From an uncultured bacterium (GTDB lineage Bacteria > Bacillota > Clostridia > Oscillospirales > Ruminococcaceae), in NCBI GenBank assembly GCA_934845495.1, contig CAKWRB010000002.1, forward strand, positions 18,531 to 31,339: 12,809 nucleotides of DNA. The letters run 5' to 3'. This document shows positions 1 to 6,682 of this stretch, in pieces. The notes below the pieces were generated by a model, which saw only the letters and a program-made list of their open reading frames with translations, was not told the origin of the DNA and did no database searches. Both the position numbers and the translations under genes were made by a program. The first letter of the stretch is position 1, and each line of letters starts with the position of its first letter.

Positions 1-1
1 A

Positions 2-271
2 TTCCCCACCTGGGAATATACTGCCAAGAGCGAACTGCGGGATATGCTGGCCGCAGCTTACAAGGAGCTTACTGGCAAGGAGATGAAGGTGGAAGCCACC
101 CATGGCGGCCTGGAGGGCGGAGCCTTCCTGTCCAAGATGCCGGGGTTGGATATTGCAGCCATCGGCTGTGATGCCACTGGTGCCCACACCCCGCAGGAGC
201 AGCTGGATCTCAATTCCTACAAGAGAATGGTGGATCTGGTGGCTCGGGTGCTGGAGATGATGTGCGAGTAA
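2..271 (+). CDS. pepD: Aminoacyl-histidine dipeptidase, PepD-like (M20 family), C-terminal fragment
   Basis: This is the last 89 codons of a gene that begins before the window, ending at TAA 269-271. The product belongs to the M20 metallopeptidases, which hydrolyse dipeptides such as Xaa-His in the cytoplasm using a two-metal centre. Visible family signatures are a PxWEY segment at the start, T-H-G-G-L-E-G-G (fragment residues 33-40) and A-H-T-P-Q-E-Q-L (61-68). The His of the last motif corresponds to the conserved C-terminal metal/substrate His of PepD-type enzymes. The final helix (72-88) is typical of the family end, so the 3' end looks intact. A terminator follows within 20 bases. Another M20 peptidase is the main alternative, but the HxGLExG plus HTPxExL pair favours PepD. 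Confidence 0.82.
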   Translation, partial: FPTWEYTAKSELRDMLAAAYKELTGKEMKVEATHGGLEGGAFLSKMPGLDIAAIGCDATGAHTPQEQLDLNSYKRMVDLVARVLEMMCE

Positions 272-287
272 TTTGACCGGAACCCCA

Positions 288-322
288 AAAACAGGAGCAG
301 ACTATGACTGCTCCTGTTTTTT
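288..322 (+). terminator. Intrinsic terminator after the dipeptidase gene
   Basis: A perfect 10-bp stem, ACAGGAGCAG (291-300) with CTGCTCCTGT (308-317), has a 7-base loop and is followed by a T run (316-322). It lies 19 bases after the stop codon and isolates the dipeptidase from the next gene. Confidence 0.9.
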
Positions 323-344
323 GTTGTTTAGGAAAACCATCCGG

Positions 345-373
345 TTGAATCAGACGGGCAGCTGTGGTAAACT
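345..373 (+). promoter_or_regulatory. Sigma-A-type promoter for the RidA-family gene
   Basis: TTGAAT (345-350) and TAAACT (368-373) are separated by exactly 17 bases. Each hexamer matches the consensus at 4 of 6 positions. The -10 lies about 42 bases before the start codon and just after the preceding terminator, as expected for a monocistronic gene. Confidence 0.55.
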
Positions 374-415
374 GGAGATACAAAAAACGCAGAAGCGAAA
401 GGAGAATGACCCCCT

Positions 416-769
416 ATGAAAATTGAGCGTTTTGACTGCACCGGCCGGATGAGCCGCGTGGTAAAGTATGGCGATATGCTGTTCCTGAGCGGTGTAACTG
501 CCGGTCAGGCCGGCGAGAGCGTCGAGGAGCAGACCAAGGCTGTTCTGGCCCGCATCGAGGAGCTGCTGGAGCAGCACGGTTCGGATAAGGAGCATATGCT
601 TTCCACCACCATCTACCTCAAGGATATCAGCGACTTCGCTGGCATGAACAGCGTGTGGGATCCTTGGGTTGCCAAGGGCAACGAGCCGGCCCGTGCCTGC
701 GTGGAGGCCGCTCTGGCTGCCCCCAGCATCAAGGTGGAGATGTCGGTTGTAGCCGCCGTCAAGGAATAA
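416..769 (+). CDS. RidA/YjgF family protein, probable enamine/imine deaminase
   Basis: This 117-residue protein matches the size and pattern of the RidA (YjgF/YER057c/UK114) family, in the YoaB-like branch. Members are cytoplasmic trimers that hydrolyse reactive 2-aminoacrylate and related imines released by PLP enzymes. Visible signatures are LFLSGV (22-27), VEEQTKAVLARIEELL (36-51), the D-F-x-x-M-N-x-V-W-D segment (73-82) and P-A-R-A-C-V-E-A (91-98). Arg93 corresponds to the catalytic arginine that binds the substrate carboxylate in active members. ATG 416 has an AAAGGAG site (398-404) at 11 bases. The gene has its own promoter and terminator, so it is probably monocistronic. The family call is firm; the true substrate is not visible, because many paralogues lack a known one. 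Confidence 0.9.
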   Translation: MKIERFDCTGRMSRVVKYGDMLFLSGVTAGQAGESVEEQTKAVLARIEELLEQHGSDKEHMLSTTIYLKDISDFAGMNSVWDPWVAKGNEPARACVEAALAAPSIKVEMSVVAAVKE

Positions 770-797
770 GGCAGCACCGATTTTACGGTACAGCAGA

Positions 798-834
798 ACA
801 GGGACTGTCCCTTTTTGGGACAGTCCCTGTTTTT
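798..834 (+). terminator. Strong intrinsic terminator between convergent genes
   Basis: A perfect 14-bp stem (798-811 with 817-830) encloses TTTTT and is followed by a T run (830-834). Each arm contains a near-palindrome, GGGACTGTCCC or GGGACAGTCCC. It ends the RidA gene. The minus-strand gene stops at 838, only 4 bases away, but in that direction only two U follow the stem, so termination there should be weaker. Confidence 0.9.
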
Positions 835-837
835 GTG

Positions 838-1434
838 TTATTCCGCTTTGCTGCCGGTCAACAGCTCGTCGGGGTCCTGCCCCAGCAGGGCGGTGATCTC
901 CTCCAGGGCGGTCACAGCTCCAGAAAACTTCTGCTGGGCGCTGGCCAGCCGGCCTGCACCCTCCTGGGTATCCAGTCCGGCGGCAAAGGCCTGTTCCACC
1001 AGCCCGGCGACCTCCTCCATGGTGGAGGCGGCTCCCTCGGCCAGCGGCACGACCTCCTCATAGCCCTCGGGGGGTGTCAGAGCGGCCATCGCTTCAAATT
1101 GCCGCTGCATCATCCGCATCACTTCCACCGACCGCTGGGGAAAGCGCTCTGCCTCCGGGGAGAGATGGCTGTACTGTTCCAGGGCGCGGTTCATCTCGTC
1201 CAGCAGCATCTGCTGGTCAAAGAGATAGCCGGTGACCGAGACGGCGGCCTCCGATTCCGGGTCAGCGCCGGGATCCTGGGAGGATTCGGCCGGTGGGGAT
1301 GTTTCCTCCGCCGGAGCGGAGGAGGTGGTGGAAGCCGGTTCCGATGCCGGTTTCTCAGCCCTGCAGCCGGTCAGCAGGCCCAGACAGCAGAGCAGCAGGA
1401 ACCAGGCCCTGCGGCTTTGGAGCAAATGGTTCAT
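838..1434 (-). CDS. Small lipoprotein with acidic linker and helical domain, unknown function
   Basis: The 198-residue product starts with a lipoprotein signal: a basic N-terminus (QSRR), a hydrophobic core (WFLLLCCLGL) and the lipobox L-L-T-G-C, with Cys24 as the lipidated residue. An Ala/Ser/Pro/Glu-rich, low-complexity linker follows (about 25-65), a usual spacer for proteins held on the outer face of the membrane. Residues 68-198 look entirely helical, with heptad-like stretches. I do not recognise a named family. The ATG at 1434 overlaps the TGA of the upstream AI-2E-family gene in TGATG, suggesting translational coupling. An in-frame GTG one codon earlier (1437) is equally spaced from the GGAGG site (1446-1450), so the exact start is uncertain. 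As the last gene of this operon, it may act with the membrane protein encoded just upstream. Confidence 0.75.
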   Translation of the reverse strand: MNHLLQSRRAWFLLLCCLGLLTGCRAEKPASEPASTTSSAPAEETSPPAESSQDPGADPESEAAVSVTGYLFDQQMLLDEMNRALEQYSHLSPEAERFPQRSVEVMRMMQRQFEAMAALTPPEGYEEVVPLAEGAASTMEEVAGLVEQAFAAGLDTQEGAGRLASAQQKFSGAVTALEEITALLGQDPDELLTGSKAE

Positions 1435-2666
1435 CACAGAGATTCCTCCGGTTCCTTTCCAAAGACCTTGATCACCGAGTCATCCAGCACACAGCTGTCC
1501 CCTTCGCAGAGGTGTTCCTCGGGATTGTCGATCTGACGGTTTTTTGCCAGCAGGCGGCGGTGTGCCTGTTCCCGGACCAGCACATAGATCACGCTGAAGG
1601 TGGGCAGACCGGCCACCATGCCGGGGATGCCGAACAGCTTGCCGCCGACGATGATGGAGAACAGCACCCACACACCGGATACACCGATGCTGCTGCCCAC
1701 GATCCGGGGGGAGAGGAAGTTGCCGTCGATCTGCTGGATGCAGACGATGAGCACCACAAACAGCACGGCCTTGATGGGGTTGGTGAGCAGCAGCAGTACC
1801 ACGCCGGGCACGGCGCCGATGATGGGGCCGAAGTAGGGAATGATGTTGGTGACGCCGACGATCACCGACGAGAGCATGGCATAGGGCATCCGCATCACGC
1901 TCATGCCCAGGAAGCAGAGCAGCCCCACGATGGAGGCATCGATGATCTGCCCGTTGAGGAAGCCTCCGAAGGAGCGGTTTGCCACATGGCCCACATGCAT
2001 GACATAGTCGGCCCAGCGGTCGGGCAGGAAGGCATAGAGGATCTTCTTGAAGGTGAGGATCAGCTTTTCCTTGCCGGTGAGCAGGTAAACCGAGATGATC
2101 AGACCGGAGAACACATTGTAGATGCTGGTGGCTGCACCCATGGAGAAGCTCACCAGAGCGGGGAGCAGGGTGTTGAGCATCTGGCCGATCCCGGCGAGCA
2201 GATCCTCCCAGTAGGTATTGAGCAGCTTGACCACCTCGCTGTCCAGCTGGAACTGGACAGCGATCCGGGACATCAGGGTGGTGATCAGGTTGAGGTAGGT
2301 ATCCATATTGCCGCTGAAGCTCTCGATGGAGGAGATCAGCTCCGGAATCACCGAGCTGATAAGCAGGCCGGTGACAAAGAAGAGCAGGAAGTAGACACTG
2401 AGGATCGAGAGGATCCCGGAGATCGAGCTGACCTTCTTTTCGGAAAGGCCGGTCTTTTTCAGCAGCGGGATATAGAGGCGGCTGCGGATCATCCGGAAAG
2501 GGCGGTTGAGCACAAAGGCGATCACCAGGCCGAAGGTGAAGGGGCGGACCACCGAGGTGATCCAGCTGATCTGCCCCAGGATGCCGCCGAGGTTGGTCAC
2601 AACCAGAAAGACGATACCGGCATAGGTGATCAGCAGAAGATAGGGTTTGAGTTCCTTGATGGACAT
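1434..2666 (-). CDS. AI-2E transporter family (PerM-like) multispanning membrane protein
   Basis: This 410-residue integral membrane protein belongs to the AI-2E family transporters (formerly UPF0118/PerM). It has two hydrophobic segments near the N-terminus (about 8-28 and 38-54), a pair at 82-110, a less hydrophobic middle part (115-165) and a dense C-terminal membrane bundle (about 170-365). Family signatures are G-V-T-N-I-I-P-Y-F-G-P-I-I-G (271-284) and G-N-F-L-S-P-R-I-V-G (315-324). Members have been linked to autoinducer-2 export and Na+/H+ exchange, but most are unassigned, so the substrate here is unknown. The soluble tail (366-410) is acidic. The start is followed correctly in frame, but its AAAGGA site lies about 14 bases upstream, farther than usual. 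It sits 43 bases after the PuuD-like gene and overlaps the lipoprotein start by one base. Confidence 0.88.
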   Translation of the reverse strand: MSIKELKPYLLLITYAGIVFLVVTNLGGILGQISWITSVVRPFTFGLVIAFVLNRPFRMIRSRLYIPLLKKTGLSEKKVSSISGILSILSVYFLLFFVTGLLISSVIPELISSIESFSGNMDTYLNLITTLMSRIAVQFQLDSEVVKLLNTYWEDLLAGIGQMLNTLLPALVSFSMGAATSIYNVFSGLIISVYLLTGKEKLILTFKKILYAFLPDRWADYVMHVGHVANRSFGGFLNGQIIDASIVGLLCFLGMSVMRMPYAMLSSVIVGVTNIIPYFGPIIGAVPGVVLLLLTNPIKAVLFVVLIVCIQQIDGNFLSPRIVGSSIGVSGVWVLFSIIVGGKLFGIPGMVAGLPTFSVIYVLVREQAHRRLLAKNRQIDNPEEHLCEGDSCVLDDSVIKVFGKEPEESL

Positions 2667-2709
2667 GGGTGAAAAATCATTCCTTTTCCGCGGCAGAAAG
2701 GCCGCTCAT

Positions 2710-3414
2710 TCAATTGATGCAGGCCGAAACAAAGGCCTCGAAGATCTGGACGCTGGCAGGGTCCTCCGGGGCCATGTGCTCCGGATGCCACTGTACGCCC
2801 CAGGCAAAGCGGCTGCCGGGCAGGCAGATGCTTTCGATGAGCCCGTCCGGGGCGGTGGCCATGACAGCCAGGCTGGGGGCCAGCTCCCGGATGCCCTGGT
2901 GGTGCCGGGTGTTGACACTGATGAAGTCCTTCCCCAGCAGGGCATGGAGCGGGCTGCCCGGCACCAGCTCCACCACATGGGACGGGCAGCCGTAGGGCTT
3001 GCCCTGGGAGTGGGAAATGTCGGAGGGGCGCTGGCTGGGCAGGTCCTGCCACAGGGTGCCGCCCATCACCACATTGAGCAGCTGCAGCCCCCGGCAGATG
3101 CACAGTACCGGCTTGTTGGCAGCCAGTGCAGTGCGCAGCAGCCGGATCTCCAGCTCGTCCCGGGCGGCAATGCTCGGGCCGCACACCGGCAGGCGCTCTT
3201 CGTGGTATCGGGTGGGGTCGATGTCCTCGCCGCCGGTAAAGATGAATCCGTCGCAGAGCCCGGTCAGCTGTTCCAGCGATGCGGCATCGTGCTGGAAGGG
3301 GAGCATCAGCGGCAGACCGCCTGCCTGCTGCACGGCCTGCATATAGTCGGGCAGCATCCAGTAGCTATCCAGTTTTGTATCCATCAGCGGGGTGACTCCA
3401 ATCACAGGTTGCAT
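2710..3414 (-). CDS. Gamma-glutamyl-GABA hydrolase-like class I glutamine amidotransferase (PuuD/peptidase C26)
   Basis: This 234-residue protein has the complete catalytic triad of peptidase C26: Cys107 in C-I-C-R-G-L-Q (the nucleophile elbow), and His210 and Glu212 in Q-W-H-P-E. Other signatures are the oxyanion-side T-G-G-E-D-I-D-P (60-67), N-V-V-M-G-G-T-L-W-Q-D (114-124) and V-N-T-R-H-H-Q (167-173). PuuD-type enzymes cleave gamma-glutamyl amide bonds, for example gamma-glutamyl-GABA in putrescine breakdown. No other putrescine genes are visible, so the substrate is open. I chose ATG 3414 because AAAGGAG (3426-3432) sits 10 bases upstream and the protein then begins at the family start (QPVIGVTP). 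A TTG 33 bases further out has no such site. It is the first gene of a three-gene operon with a good promoter at 3485-3514. Confidence 0.9.
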   Translation of the reverse strand: MQPVIGVTPLMDTKLDSYWMLPDYMQAVQQAGGLPLMLPFQHDAASLEQLTGLCDGFIFTGGEDIDPTRYHEERLPVCGPSIAARDELEIRLLRTALAANKPVLCICRGLQLLNVVMGGTLWQDLPSQRPSDISHSQGKPYGCPSHVVELVPGSPLHALLGKDFISVNTRHHQGIRELAPSLAVMATAPDGLIESICLPGSRFAWGVQWHPEHMAPEDPASVQIFEAFVSACIN

Positions 3415-3425
3415 AAGAAAAGCGC

Positions 3426-3432
3426 TCCTTTC
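3426..3432 (-). promoter_or_regulatory. Ribosome binding site that fixes the PuuD-like start
   Basis: AAAGGAG on the minus strand lies 10 bases before ATG 3414. It favours this start over the in-frame TTG at 3447, which has no purine-rich site. Confidence 0.75.
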
Positions 3433-3484
3433 CGGTTGCCGCTCCAAGGCAGCAGGTTTGGTTGGTTCGGGTCCATTGTGTAAT

Positions 3485-3514
3485 ATTATAGGACGAAAAG
3501 ACAGGGCAAGTCAA
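3485..3514 (-). promoter_or_regulatory. Sigma-A promoter of the PuuD-like/AI-2E/lipoprotein operon
   Basis: On the minus strand, TTGACT (3509-3514) and a perfect TATAAT (3485-3490) are 18 bases apart. This is one of the best consensus promoters in the window. The -10 lies about 70 bases before the PuuD-like start, leaving a short 5' leader. Confidence 0.8.
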
Positions 3515-3540
3515 TGAACAAACAGTGAAATCCCCGCTGC

Positions 3541-3573
3541 CCACTGGCGCAGTGGAGCAAAGGGTGTTATACT
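3541..3573 (+). promoter_or_regulatory. Extended -10 promoter with adjacent palindrome for the nucleotidase operon
   Basis: TG-T-TATACT (3565-3573) is an extended -10 element; no recognisable -35 hexamer lies at the usual distance. Instead a perfect dyad, CCACTG-GCG-CAGTGG (3541-3555), covers the -35 position. This suggests a promoter bound by a regulator there, either an activator or a repressor. The transcript would start near 3580, about 37 bases before the GTG start at 3617. Confidence 0.5.
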
Positions 3574-3616
3574 GGGAAAAAGACTGGATTCTGATCGTTC
3601 CAAAGGAGAATAACAA

Positions 3617-4318
3617 GTGAAATACCGTTATATTTTTGTGGACCTGGATAATACCCTGCTGGATTTTGAAGCAGCGGAGGAGTACTCGTTCTATTACACC
3701 GCCCAAAGCCATGGGCTCACCTTTGGCGAGGCGGAGCTGGAGCGCTACAAGGCCATCAACGCCCCGCTGTGGAAGATGATGGAGCGCCGGGAGATCACCA
3801 AGGATGCCCTGGTGGTGCGCCGGTTCCGGGAGCTGTTCGGGGCGCTGGGCATTTCCGGCATCGACCCGGAACAGTACAATGCCGATTACCTGAACAATCT
3901 CTCGCTCTGCACCCGCCCCATCGACGGCGCTGAGGAGCTGTGCCGGTTTATCCATGAAAACGCCATGCTGATCATCGCCACCAACGGTGTATCCGCCACC
4001 CAGCACCGGCGCATTGCCGCCTCGGGTCTGGAGCCGTGGATGGACCAGGTGGTGGTGTCGGACGATGCCGGGGCGGAAAAGCCGGACCGCCGGTACTTTG
4101 ACCGTGCCTTTGCGGTGAGCGGCGCCAGCGATAAGGCCGACTGCATCATCATCGGTGATTCGCTCACCTCGGATATCCGGGGCGGACAGCAGTTCGGCAT
4201 CGACACCTGTTGGTTCAACCCCAAGAAAAAACCGCTGCCCGAGGGGGAAGCGGTCCCCACCTACACGGTGTCCAAACTCGGTGAGTTCATCGAGATACTG
4301 AAGGGAGAGAAGCTGTGA
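3617..4318 (+). CDS. HAD-superfamily YjjG-like nucleotidase
   Basis: This 233-residue cytoplasmic hydrolase shows all four HAD motifs. Motif I is D-L-D-N-T (Asp9 nucleophile, Asp11 acid/base), motif II is A-T-N-G (Thr122), motif III is Lys155 in E-K-P, and motif IV is G-D-S-L-T-S-D-I (Asp181, Asp186). The helical cap follows motif I (about 17-100). DLDNTLLDF and GDSLTSDI are characteristic of the YjjG group, pyrimidine 5'-nucleotidases that remove non-canonical nucleotides. The exact substrate is inferred from the family. The start is GTG 3617, with AAAGGAG (3602-3608) 8 bases upstream. It is the first of five packed genes, and its TGA overlaps the next ATG in TGATG. Other HAD phosphatases remain possible but fit less well. 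Confidence 0.85.
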   Translation: MKYRYIFVDLDNTLLDFEAAEEYSFYYTAQSHGLTFGEAELERYKAINAPLWKMMERREITKDALVVRRFRELFGALGISGIDPEQYNADYLNNLSLCTRPIDGAEELCRFIHENAMLIIATNGVSATQHRRIAASGLEPWMDQVVVSDDAGAEKPDRRYFDRAFAVSGASDKADCIIIGDSLTSDIRGGQQFGIDTCWFNPKKKPLPEGEAVPTYTVSKLGEFIEILKGEKL

Positions 4319-4758
4319 TGAAGCGTGATGTACGCAAGGAACTGGAAGCATACCTGACCATGCCGGAGGCACACATCAACTGTGCCGAGTGTACCTCCAT
4401 GGCACTGAGCAATGCGTTGGGAATCGGAAACGGCCTGGAAGATGCCTGTTATATGGCTGCCTTTGGCGGCGGTATGGGCTGTGGCAGTGTCTGCGGTGCC
4501 CTGATCGGCGCGGAGAGCGCCCTGGGCCGGTATCTGGTGAGCCGCCGGGCGGAGGGGAGCCTCCCCATCGGGGACAGCTGCCCCGAACTGCGTCCCCTGG
4601 CTGCGGAATACCACGGGCGGTTCTGCCGGGAGTTTGGCAGCGAGCTCTGCCGGGAGCTCAAGGAGGGCTGGGTCAAGGAACAGCCGGACGGCTGCAAGGA
4701 CCTGATGCGCCGCTCCTGCGACCTGATGGAGGAACTGCTGCGTGAGCACGAACTGTGA
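4318..4758 (+). CDS. C_GCAxxG_C_C family cysteine-rich putative redox protein
   Basis: This 146-residue cytoplasmic protein carries ten cysteines (22, 25, 44, 55, 59, 88, 103, 111, 126, 134). Its core, G-G-G-M-G-C-G-S-V-C-G-A-L-I-G-A (50-65), is the signature of the C_GCAxxG_C_C family. The later F-G-S-E-L-C-R-E-L (106-114) and D-G-C-K-D-L (124-129) complete the conserved cysteine pattern. Members are thought to be redox-active or metal-binding, and no reaction has been established. It differs from many members by an extra N-terminal C-x2-C (N-C-A-E-C) and Cys134. ATG 4318 overlaps the nucleotidase stop by one base. An in-frame GTG at 4315 would add one residue; GGGAG (4303-4307) serves either. 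Its own 3' end overlaps the next gene by 17 bases, so it is translationally coupled on both sides. Confidence 0.82.
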   Translation: MKRDVRKELEAYLTMPEAHINCAECTSMALSNALGIGNGLEDACYMAAFGGGMGCGSVCGALIGAESALGRYLVSRRAEGSLPIGDSCPELRPLAAEYHGRFCREFGSELCRELKEGWVKEQPDGCKDLMRRSCDLMEELLREHEL

Positions 4759-5455
4759 GTTCCGGTTCAGCACGCTGAATGAGCGCACCCTGCACCGGGC
4801 TGTGAAGGACTATCTGGAACCGGACCGCCGGTGCCAGGAGGTGGCGGTAGCGGGGATGGTAGCGGATATCTTCCGGGAGGGGCAGCTGTGGGAAGTGCAG
4901 ACCGGCAGCGTGACGCCGCTGGTGAAAAAGCTGCTGCGCCTGCCTGAGGAGTACCCGGTGACCATCGTCCTGCCCATTGTCCGGGAAAAGACCATCTGCA
5001 CCCTGTCGGCCGAAGGGGAGCTGCTCTCCCGGCGACGCTCCCCCAAAAAGGGCAGCTGGTGGGAGAGCTATTACCAGCTGCCCCGGCTTCTGCCGCTGGC
5101 GGCCCGGCCGGGGATCCGGCTGCGGCTGCTGCTGGTGGATGCCGAGGAGTACCGCGCCGAGATCCCCACCGGTCGGGTGGGGCGTACCCCCTGCCGCCGG
5201 CTGGACCGGGTCCCCACTGCCTTTGGGGAGGAGCTGGATCTGGCCTTTCCAGGGGAGCTGTGGAAGCTGCTTCCACCGGGACTGCCCGACCCCTTTACCC
5301 GGGAGGAACTGCAAAAGCACACCCGCTTGTCGGCCCGGGGCATGAGCGGCGGTCTGTCGGCCCTGATGAAGCTGGGGGTGGTGTGCCCTGCCGGAAAAAC
5401 CGGGCGGAAAACCCTGTACAAACGCACCGGAACAGAAGGAGTTCAACCGATATGA
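4742..5455 (+). CDS. Unnamed protein: nuclease-like N-terminal domain plus C-terminal winged helix
   Basis: I do not recognise a named family. The 237-residue protein appears to have two parts. The N-terminal part opens with a helix (N-E-R-T-L-H-x-x-V-K-D-Y-L, 13-25), then V-A-D-I-F (40-44), L-W-E-V-Q-T-G-S (49-56) and a helix with K62-K63. An acidic residue (Asp42), about eight residues, then E-x-Q (Glu51, Gln53) on the next strand is the order seen in PD-(D/E)XK-type nuclease folds, with Gln replacing Lys. R-R-K-S/R-R-R-S-P-K-K-G-like residues (97-104) follow. The C-terminal part (185-228) reads as a winged helix: F-T-R-E-E-L, a turn, a recognition helix, then L-G-V-V and a basic wing (G-R-K-T-L-Y-K-R). 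GTG 4742 follows GGAGGA (4728-4733) by 8 bases. It overlaps both neighbours, ending in ATGA with cca. DNA or RNA binding is inferred; cleavage is a hypothesis. Confidence 0.7.
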   Translation: MSTNCEFRFSTLNERTLHRAVKDYLEPDRRCQEVAVAGMVADIFREGQLWEVQTGSVTPLVKKLLRLPEEYPVTIVLPIVREKTICTLSAEGELLSRRRSPKKGSWWESYYQLPRLLPLAARPGIRLRLLLVDAEEYRAEIPTGRVGRTPCRRLDRVPTAFGEELDLAFPGELWKLLPPGLPDPFTREELQKHTRLSARGMSGGLSALMKLGVVCPAGKTGRKTLYKRTGTEGVQPI

Positions 5456-6681
5456 GAGAACCACTGCCCATCTGGGTGACAGAGGCGATGCAGCGCCTGG
5501 AACAGCAGGGCGAAGAGGCCTGGCTGGTGGGCGGCTGCGTCCGGGATCGGCTGCTGGGACGGCCGGTGCATGACTACGACCTGGCGGTGTCCTGTCCGCC
5601 CGACCGCACGGCGGAACTGTTCTGGGATCACCGGCTGGTGGAGGACGGGCGCAAGCACGGCACCATCGGCGTTGTGACCGAGGGCGGTGTGCTGGAGATG
5701 ACCACCTTCCGGGCGGACGGGGTATATCAGGATCACCGGCACCCCGAATCGGTGCGGTTTGTGTCGTCGCTCCGGGAGGATCTGGCCCGACGGGATTTTA
5801 CGGTGAATGCCATGGCACTGAGCCGCCAGGGTGACCTCCAGGATCCCTTTGATGGCCAGAGGGATCTGACAAACCGGCTGCTGCGCTGTGTGGGGGATCC
5901 GCACCGTCGGTTTCGGGAAGATGCCCTGCGCATCCTGCGGTGTGCCCGCTTTGCATCGGAACTGGGGTTCCGGGTGGAGGAGGAGACCTTTCGGGCCGGG
6001 CAGGCGCTTGCCGGGGAGGCAGCGGCGGTATCCCGGGAGCGGATCACCGCCGAGTGGGAAAAATACCTGTCCGGCAGCTGCTTTTCCGGGACGTTGACCC
6101 AGCTTTCGCTGTGGGAGGGAGTCTTCCCGGGGATCGGGCAGCTCTCCGGCGAAGAAAAACTGGCGCTGGGCAGGGCTGTTTCCCCCGAGAGCCGGGCGCT
6201 GCTCCTGGCAGGCGGCCTGTGGGAAGTCCGGCATGGGTCTGCCTCCACCGGGGAAGCGGAGTGGACGAAAGCAGCGGAGGAACTGTGTGCCCCGCTGCGG
6301 CTTTCCGGGAACCGGAGGCGGCTGCTGGGTTCGGCAGCGGCCTGCCTGGCTCTGTCGCCGGCCGGTTCCTTCCGGGAACTGTGGCAGCGGGCAGCGGAGG
6401 GGGAGCTTCCGGCGCTCCGGGCGGCGCTGGAGACGGCGGCGGCCCGGGATCCCAGCCGGCAGCAGGAACTGGACTGGCTCACCCGGCTGGAACAGGGCCC
6501 CTATTGCCGCAGCCTGCGGCAGCTGGCGGTGTCCGGCCGGGAGCTGACCGCCCTGGGCATCCCGGCCGGGCCGCAGCTGGGACGGCTCCTCGCCGGGCTG
6601 CTCCGGGCGGTGATTGCCGGTGAAGCGGAGAATACCCCGGAGGCATTGCTGGCATTGGCAGAACAGAAGTGGAGGGAGTAG
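5452..6681 (+). CDS. cca: CCA tRNA nucleotidyltransferase (class II)
   Basis: This 409-residue enzyme adds or repairs the 3'-CCA of tRNAs, using CTP and ATP without a nucleic-acid template. Class II signatures appear in order: L-V-G-G-C-V-R-D (25-32), the metal-binding D-Y-D (Asp41, Asp43), H-G-T-I-G-V-V (69-75), the R-R-D-F-T-V-N-A motif (113-120), D-P-F-D-G (131-135) and R-E-D-A-L-R-I-L-R (155-163). R-R-D-F-T/E-D-A-L-R positions include the amino acids that select C and A. The C-terminal half is helical, diverged and GC-rich, as usual for tRNA-binding body and tail domains. Length matches the family. ATG 5452 overlaps the preceding TGA (ATGA), with AGAAGGA 11 bases upstream; an open frame continues further upstream but is the shadow of the preceding gene. 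One base separates its TAG from the A of the RBS-start region of the sirtuin gene. Confidence 0.95.
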   Translation: MREPLPIWVTEAMQRLEQQGEEAWLVGGCVRDRLLGRPVHDYDLAVSCPPDRTAELFWDHRLVEDGRKHGTIGVVTEGGVLEMTTFRADGVYQDHRHPESVRFVSSLREDLARRDFTVNAMALSRQGDLQDPFDGQRDLTNRLLRCVGDPHRRFREDALRILRCARFASELGFRVEEETFRAGQALAGEAAAVSRERITAEWEKYLSGSCFSGTLTQLSLWEGVFPGIGQLSGEEKLALGRAVSPESRALLLAGGLWEVRHGSASTGEAEWTKAAEELCAPLRLSGNRRRLLGSAAACLALSPAGSFRELWQRAAEGELPALRAALETAAARDPSRQQELDWLTRLEQGPYCRSLRQLAVSGRELTALGIPAGPQLGRLLAGLLRAVIAGEAENTPEALLALAEQKWRE

Positions 6682-6682
6682 A

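Noticed and set aside
798..830. The near-palindromic GGGACTGTCCC arms as a mobile repeat or attachment site
   Set aside because: The position between convergent genes, the perfect 14-bp stem and the T run are fully explained by a terminator. No second copy occurs in the window.
1293..2672. A 459-codon open frame on the plus strand
   Set aside because: It lies opposite the AI-2E-family gene, is rich in His, Asp, Glu and Gly in the manner of an antisense GC-rich frame, and has no family motif. The minus-strand protein shows clear membrane segments and signatures.
3447..3448. TTG at 3447 as the start of the PuuD-like gene
   Set aside because: It lacks a ribosome site, and the extra 11 residues would precede the conserved family start. 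AAAGGAG is placed correctly for ATG 3414.
5059..5451. An upstream extension of the cca reading frame by 131 codons
   Set aside because: It overlaps the nuclease-like gene in another frame and reads as Gly/Ala/Pro-rich noise. Class II CCA enzymes begin near ATG 5452, which has a ribosome site.
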